Shown in pieces: positions 57,605 to 64,000 of a DNA stretch of 64,000 nucleotides; within the stretch, counting starts at the first letter, position 1; each line of letters begins with the position of its first letter. Location: NCBI RefSeq assembly GCF_028476545.1, contig NW_026732268.1, positions 459,501-523,500 of the forward strand. The letters are read 5' to 3'. The translations under genes were made by a program, and so were the position numbers. The notes beneath the pieces are model-generated. The model was not told the DNA's origin. It saw only the letters and a list, made by a program, of their open reading frames with translations, and searched no databases. The stretch is from Physella acuta. Lineage: Eukaryota; Mollusca; Gastropoda; Physidae.

Positions 57605-58252
57605 GTGAAGGCTGTGCGCACGCTAGCAAAAGATATTGAGCTGGAGAGTTGGTCAGAGAGGACCAAGGTCCTGATGAGCTCACAGATTTTGTCAGCTGTC
57701 AAACAAGAGAGGGAGGAGGTCCTGGAGGTCCTGGTCAGCCACCGACAGAACCCCTACACATACGGCCACTCTGCTGCAGCTACCATGCCTGTCCAAACGG
57801 TCTCATTTTATGAAACCAATGGCACTCAAATCAAGATCCACGACCTGAGTCAGCAGGCCAGCATCCAGATCCAAACATTGTCTAGCAATGGCTCAGTCAA
57901 CTTGACCAACAACCCAGCCAGTAGCTCAGTCAACTTGACCAACAACCCAGCCAGTAGCTCAGTCAACTTGACCAACAACCCAGCCAGTAGCTCAGTCAAC
58001 TTGACCAACAACCCAGCCAGTAGCTCAGTCAACTTGACCAACAACCCAGCCAGTAGCTCAGTCAACTTGACCAGCAACCCAGCCAGTAGCTCAGTCAACT
58101 TGACCAACAACCCAGCCAGTAGCTCAGTCAACTTGACCAGCAACCCAGCCAAAGATTTACTGTACAAGATGGTAGAAATATTCCCCAAGAAAAATCAAAT
58201 TTGGGAGATGCGTTTGCCAAATGTTGAACGAGGTGTGGGAATACATGTTCAG
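57605..58252 (+). CDS. PKD1: PKD1 exon: GAIN-like region with ten-residue coding repeat
   Basis: This 648-bp, phase-0 exon (216 codons) lies between TTTTATTTAG and TTCAG|GTACAT. It opens VKAVRTLAKDIELESWSERT and continues VSFYETNGTQIKIHDLSQQA. Eight 30-bp units (57898-58150) then encode SSVNLTNNPA, followed by LLYKMVEIFPKKNQIWEMRL. Each unit carries an N-x-T glycosylation sequon, so the loop is likely heavily N-glycosylated. The array is an expansion inside a GAIN-like domain and is strictly in frame. The GPS motif is not reached before the window ends. Confidence 0.9.
57898..58150 (+). repeat. 30-bp coding repeat (SSVNLTNNPA)
   Basis: Eight units containing AGCTCAGTCAACTTGACCAA plus CAACCCAGCC, all in frame and nearly identical, with an N-to-S variant in two. 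It lies within the GAIN-like exon. Confidence 0.96.
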
Positions 58253-58371
58253 GTACATACTTATTATGTTGATGTACTAAGCTATGTGCATGTCTTTAAC
58301 CTTTGAACCCTACACTTCTGACTAAGAAATGCCCATTTCCCTGGAAGATTATATAGAGAAAGATGTGGGTA

Positions 58372-61300
58372 GTTGTTGTCCTGAGACCAGTAGAGTTGTT
58401 GTCCTGAGACCAGTAGAGTTGTTGTCCTGAGACCAGTAGAGTTGTCCTGAGACCAGTAGAGTTGTCCTGAGACCAGTAGAGTTGTTGTCCTGAGACCAGT
58501 AGAGTTGTTGTCCTGAGACCAGTAGAGTTGTTGTACTGAGACCAGTAGAGTTTTCCTGAGACCAGTAGTTATTGTCCTTAGATCAGTAGAGTTGTTGTCC
58601 TGAGACCAGTAGAGTTGTTGTCCTGAGACCAGTAGAGTTGTTGTCCTGAGACCAGTAGAGTTGTTGTCCTGAGACCAGTAGAGTTGTTGTCCTGACACCC
58701 GTAGAGTTGTCCTGAGACCAGTAGAGTTGTTGTCCTGAGACCAGTAGAGTTGTTGTCCTGAGACCAGTAGAGTTGTTGTCCTGAGACCAGTAGAGTTGTT
58801 GTCCTGAGACCATTAGAGTTGTTGTCCTGACATCTGTAGAGTTGTTGTCCTGAGACCAGTAGAGTTGTTGTCCTGAGACCAGTAGAGTTGTTGTCCTGAC
58901 ACCAGTAGAGTTGTCCTGAGACCAGTAGAGTTGTCCTGACACCAGTAGAGTTGTTGTCCTGAGACCAGTAGAGTTGTTGTCCTGACACCAGTAGAGTTGT
59001 TGTCCTGAGACCAGTAGAGTTGTCCTGAGACCAGTAGTTGTTGTCCTGAGACGAGTAGAGTTGTCCTGAGACCAGTAGAGTTGTTGTCCTGAGACCAGTA
59101 GAGTTGTTGTCCTGACACCAGTAGAGTTGTTGTCCTGAGACCAGTAGAGTTGTTGTCCTGAGACCAGTAGAGTTGTTGTCCTGAGACCAGTAGAGTTGTT
59201 GTCCTGAGACCAGTAGAGTTGTTGTCCTGAGACCAGTAGAGTTGTTGTCCTGAGACCAGTAGAGTTGTTGTCCTGAGACCAGTAGAGCTGTTCTCCTGAG
59301 ACCAGTAGAGTTGTTGTCCTGAGACCAGTAGAGTTGTTGTCCTGAGACCAGTAGAGTTGTTGTCCTAAGACCAGTAGAGTTGTCCTGAGACCAGTAGAGT
59401 TGTTGTCCTGAGACCAGTAGAGTTGTTGTCCTGAGACCAGTAGAGTTCTCCTGAGACTAGAAGAGTTGTTGTCCTGAGATCAGTAAAGTTGTTGTCCTGA
59501 GACCAGTAGAGTTGTTGTCCTGAGACCAGTAGAGTTCTCCTGAGACTAGTAGAGTTGTTGTCCTGAGATCAGTAGAGTTGTTGTCCTAAGACCAGTAGAG
59601 TTGTTGTCCTGAGACCAGTAGAGTTGTCCTGAGACCAGTAGAGTTGTCCTGAGACCAGTAGAGTTGTTGTCCTGAGACCAGTAGAGTTGTCCTGAGACCA
59701 GTAGAGTTGTCCTGAGACCAGTAGAGTTGTTGTCCTGAGACCAGTAGAGTTGTAGTCCTGAGACCAGTAGAGTTGTCCTGAGACCAGTAGAGTTGTTGTC
59801 CTGAGACCAGTAGAGTTGTTGTTCTAGAGACCAGTAGAGTTGTTGTCCTGAGATCAGTAGAGTTGTTGTCCTGAGACCAGTAGAGTTGTCCTGAGACCAG
59901 TAGAGTTGTCCTGAGATCAGTAGAGTTGTTGTCCTGGGACCAGTAGAGTTGTCCTGAGACCAGTAGAGCTGTTGTCCTGAGACCAGTAGAGTTGTTGTCC
60001 TGAGACCAGTAGAGTTGTCCTGAGACCAGTAGAGTTGTCCTGAGACCAGTAGAGTTGTTGTCCTGAGATCAGTAGAGTTGTTGTCCTGAGACCAGTAGAG
60101 TTCTCCTGAGATCAGTAGAGTTGTTGTCTTGAGACCAGTAGAGTTGTCCTGAGACCAGTAGAGTTGTCCTGAGACCAGTAGAGTTGTCCTGAGACCAGTA
60201 GAGTTGTTGTCCTGAGATCAGTAGAGTTGTCTTGAGACCAGTAGAGCTGTTGTCCTGAGATCAGTAGAGTTGTTGTCCTGAGACCAGTAGAGTTCTCCTG
60301 AGACTAGTAGAGTTGTTGTCCTGAGATCAGTAGAGTTGTTGTCCTAAGACCAGTAGAGTTGTTGTCCTGAGACCAGTAGAGTTGTTGTCCTGAGATCAGT
60401 AGAGTTGTTGTCCTGAGACCAGTAGAGTTGTTGTCCTGAGACCAGTAGAGTTGTTGTCCTGAGATCAGTAGAGTTGTTGTCCTGAGACCAGTAGAGTTGT
60501 TGCCCTGAGACCAGTAGAGTTGTTGTCCTGAGACCAGTAGAGTTGTCCTGAGACCAGTAGAGTTGTCCTGAGACCAGTAGAGTTGTTGTCCTGAGACCAG
60601 TAGAGTTGTTGTCCTGAGACCAGTAGAGTTGTTGTACTGAGACCAGTAGAGTTTTCCTGAGACCAGTAGTTATTGTCCTTAGATCAGTAGAGTTGTTGTC
60701 CTGAGACCAGTAGAGTTGTTGTCCTGAGACCAGTAGAGTTCTCCTGAGACTAGTAGAGTTGTTGTCCTGAGATCAGTGAAGTTGTTGTCCTGAGACCAGT
60801 AGAGTTGTTGTCCTGAGACCAGTAGAGTTGTTGTCCTGAGACCAGTAGAGTTGTTGTCCTGAGACCAGTAGAGTTGTTGTCCTGAGACCAGTAGAGTTGT
60901 CCTGAGACCAGTAGAGTTGTCCTGAGACCAGTAGAGTTGTTGTCCTGAGATCAGTAGAGTTGTTGTCCTGAGACCAGTAGAGTTCTCCTGAGACCAGTAG
61001 AGTTGTTGTCCTGAGATCAGTAGAGTTGTTGTCCTGAGACCAGTAGAGTTCTCCTGAGATCAGTAGAGTTGTTTTCCTGAGACCAGTAGAGTTGTTGTCC
61101 TGAGATCAGTAGAGTTGTTGTCCTGAGACTAGTAGAGTTGTCCTGAGACCAGTAGAGTTGTCCTGAGATCAGTAGAGTTGTTGTCCTGAGACCAGTAGAG
61201 TTGTTGTCCTGAGATCAGTAGAGTTGTTGTCCTGAGACCAGTAGAGTTGTCTTGAGACCAGTAGAGTTGTCCTGAGACCAGTAGAGTTGTTGTCCTGAGA

Positions 61301-64000
61301 CCAGTAGAGTTGTCCTAAGACAAGTAGAGTTGTTGTCCTGAGACCAGTAGAGTTGTCCTGAGACCAGTAGAGTTGTCGTCCTGAGATCAGTAGAGTTGTC
61401 CTGAGACCAGTAGAGTTGTCCTGAGACCAGTAGAGTTGTACTGAGACCAGTAGAGTTGTTGTCCTGAGACCAGTAGAGTTGTTGTCCTGAGACCAGTAGA
61501 GTTGTTGTCCTGAGACCAGTAGAGTTGTTGTCCTGAGACCAGTAGAGTTGTTGTCCTGAGACCAGTAGAGTTGTTGTCCTGAGATCAGTAGAGTTGTTGT
61601 CCTGAGACCAGTAGAGTTGTCCTGAGATCAGTAGAGTTGTTGTCCTGGGACCAGTAGAGTTGTCCTGAGACCAGTAGAGCTGTTGTCCTGAGACCAGTAG
61701 AGTTGTCCTGAGACCAGTAGAGTTGTCCTGAGACCAGTAGAGTTGTTGTCCTAAGATCAGTAGAGTTGTTGTCCTGAGACCAGTAGAGTTCTCCTGAGAT
61801 CAGTAGAGTTGTTGTCCTGGGACCAGTAGAGTTGTCCTGAGACCAGTAGAGTTGTTGTCTTGAGACCAGTAGAGTTGTCCTGAGACAAGTAGAGTTGTTG
61901 TCCTGATACCAGTAGAGTTGTCCTGAGACCAGTAGAGTTGTCCTGAGACCAGTAGAGTTGTTGTCCTGAGATCAGTAGAGTTGTCCTGAGACCAGTAGAG
62001 TTGTCCTGAGACCAGTAGAGTTGTCCTGAGACCAGTAGAGTTGTTGTCCTGAGATCAGTAGAGTTGTCTTGAGACCAGTAGAGTTGTCCTGAGACCAGTA
62101 GAGTTGTCCTGAGACCAGTAGAGTTGTTGTCCTGAGACCAGTAGAGTTGTCTTGAGACCAGTAGAGTTGTTGTCCTGAGACCAGTAGAGTTGTCCTGAGA
62201 CCAGTAGAGTTGTCCTGAGACCAGTAGAGTTGTTGTCCTGGGACCAGTAGAGTTGTCCTGAGACCAGTAGAGTTGTCCTGAGACCAGTAGAGTTGTTGTC
62301 CTGAGACCAGTAGAGTTCTCCTGAGACCAGTAGTTATTGTCCTTAGATCAGTAGAGTTGTTGTCCTGAGACCAGTAGAGTTGTTGTCCTGAGACCAGTAG
62401 AGTTGTTGTCCTGAGACCAGTAGAGTTGTCCTGAGACCAGTAGAGTTGTTGTCCTGAGATCAGTGAAGTTGTTGTCCTGAGACCAGTAGAGTTGTTGTCC
62501 TGAGACCAGTAGAGTTGTTGTCCTGAGACCAGTAGAGTTGTTGTCCTGAGACCAGTAGAGTTGTTGTCCTGAGACCAGTAGAGTTGTCCTGAGACCAGTA
62601 AAGTTGTCCTGAGACCAGTAGAGTTGTTGTCCTGAGATCAGTAGAGTTGTTGTCCTGAGACCAGTAGAGTTCTCCTGAGACCAGTAGAGTTGTTGTCCTG
62701 AGATCAGTAGAGTTGTTGTCCTGAGACCAGTAGAGTTGTTGTCCTGAGATCAGTAGAGTTGTTGTCCTGAGACCAGTAGAGTTGTCCTGAGACCAGTAGA
62801 GTTGTCCTGAGATCAGTAGAGTTGTTGTCCTGAGACCAGTAGAGTTGTAGTCCTGAGATCAGTAGAGTTGTTGTCCTGAGACCAGTAGAGTTGTCTTGAG
62901 ACCAGTAGAGTTGTCCTGAGACCAGTAGAGTTGTTGTCCTGAGACCAGTAGAGTTGTCCTGAGACCAGTAGAGTTGTTGTCCTGAGACCAGTAGAGTTGT
63001 CCTGAGACCAGTAGAGTTGTTGTCCTGAGATCAGTAGAGTTGTTGTCCTGAGACCAGTAGAGTTGTCCTGACACCTGAAGAGTTGTTGTCCTGGGACCAG
63101 TAGAGTTGTCCTGAGACCAGTAGAGTTGTCCTGAGACCAGTACAGTTGTACTGAGACCAGTAGAGTTGTTGTCCTGAGACCAGTAGAGTTGTTGTCCTGA
63201 GACCAGTAGAGTTGTTGTCCTGAGACCAGTAGAGTTGTTGTCCTGAGACCAGTAGAGTTGTTGTCCTGAGACCAGTAGAGTTGTTGTCCTGAGACCAGTA
63301 GAGTTGTTGTCCTGAGATCAATAGAGTTGTTGTCCTGAGACCAGTAGAGTTGTCCTGAGATCAGTAGAGTTGTTGTCCTGGGACCAGTAGAGTTGTCCTG
63401 AGACCAGTAGAGCTGTTGTCCTGAGACCAGTAGAGTTGTCCTGAGACCAGTAGAGTTCTCCTGAGACCAGTAGAGTAGTTGTCCTGAGATCAGTAGAGTT
63501 GTTGTCCTGAGACCAGTAGAGTTCTCCTGAGATCAGTAGAGTTGTTGTCCTGGGACCAGTAGAGTTGTCCTGAGACCAGTGGAGTTGTTGTCTTGAGACC
63601 AGTAGAGTTGTCCTGAGACCAGTAGAGTTGTTGTCCTGATACCAGTAGAGTTGTCCTGAGACCAGTAGAGTTGTCCTGAGACCAGTAGAGTTGTTGTCCT
63701 GAGATCAGTAGAGTTGTCCTGAGACCAGTAGAGTTGTCCTGAGACCAGTACAGTTGTACTGAGACCAGTAGAGTTGTTGTCCTGAGACCAGTAGAGTTGT
63801 CTTGAGACCAGTAGAGTTGTTGTCCTGAGACCAGTAGAGTTGTTGTCCTGAGACCAGTAGAGTTGTTGTCCTGAGACCAGTAGAGTTGTTGTCCTGAGAC
63901 CAGTAGAGTTGTTGTCCTGAGATCAATAGAGTTGTTGTCCTGAGACCAGTAGAGTTGTCCTGAGATCAGTAGAGTTGTTGTCCTGGGACCAGTAGAGTTG
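58372..64000. repeat. 20/23-bp minisatellite running off the window
   Basis: Over 240 units of GTTGTTGTCCTGAGACCAGT plus AGA, and the form lacking one GTT, with TCTCC and GATCAG variants. The marker AGTAGTTATTGTCCTTAGAT occurs near 58565, 60665 and 62331, showing kilobase-scale higher-order copies. It occupies the intron after the last visible exon, and its end is not seen. Confidence 0.96.

Larger units (their letters stand above)
1688..58252 (+). other. PKD1: Polycystin-1 homologue, gene span visible in window (partial at both ends)
   Basis: Eighteen exons joined in consistent phase give, in order, LRRs, LRRCT, WSC, a PKD domain, a C-type lectin domain, a Cys-rich module, about 15 further PKD domains, the REJ module and the start of a GAIN-like region. 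This is the domain order of vertebrate polycystin-1, a large membrane receptor of cilia and the cell surface that partners TRPP channels; PKD1L proteins lack parts of this order. The signal peptide and first LRR exons must lie before base 1. The GPS cleavage site, eleven membrane segments and PLAT domain must lie past base 64000. The exons sum to about 11.2 kb, or about 11.6 kb with the microexon array. The introns are mostly minisatellite, and one holds an LTR retrotransposon in the same orientation. Expression and exact splicing cannot be seen from sequence alone. Confidence 0.93.

Overview
The window is an animal nuclear genome segment, most likely from a spiralian and probably a gastropod mollusc. 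The species call is an inference. The gene has GT-AG introns. The polycystin-1 architecture (LRR, LRRCT, WSC, PKD, C-type lectin, PKD array, REJ) is of the non-ecdysozoan type. An ADMP-like TGF-beta exon, an RTE/CR1-like LINE fragment and a tRNA-headed interspersed repeat are also present.

Almost everything on the + strand belongs to one gene, a polycystin-1 (PKD1) homologue whose 5' exons lie before base 1 and whose 3' exons (GPS, membrane segments, PLAT) lie beyond base 64000. I could place 18 exons plus one candidate cassette exon, all joining in consistent reading phase: two 72-bp leucine-rich-repeat exons (1688, 10993), LRRCT (13613), WSC plus first PKD domain (16419), a candidate 33-bp microexon present nine times (17945-18385), two C-type lectin exons (23559, 23913), a repeat-bearing exon (25760), a short exon (28139), one 5.0-kb exon carrying a Cys-rich module and about 15 PKD domains (29769-34768), and nine exons of the REJ to GAIN-like region (40097-58252). 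The identified exons sum to about 11.2 kb, roughly 3,700 residues.

By my rough sum about two thirds of the window, near 42 kb, is tandem repeat, nearly all in introns. Many arrays start or stop exactly at an exon edge, and their units copy the splice site together with some exon sequence. This happens at donors after 1759, 17102, 28270, 40284, 41692, 44531 and 54244, and at acceptors before 16419, 41584, 41924 and 44376. At 17945-18385 the unit is a complete acceptor, microexon and donor in symmetric phase. This is the most unusual feature of the window. Two arrays show higher-order duplications (about 2,491 bp and 734 bp).

Other content: an apparently whole Ty3/gypsy LTR retrotransposon (47012-53957) in the REJ intron, with integrase upstream of reverse transcriptase (Gmr1-like order) and LTRs that look identical, hence young; a decayed LINE reverse-transcriptase fragment (about 18408-19190) that seeded two minisatellites; an antisense, intact but solitary ADMP-like exon (23004-23410); and a composite interspersed repeat with a tRNA-His-like segment and a large foldback (11311-13295).
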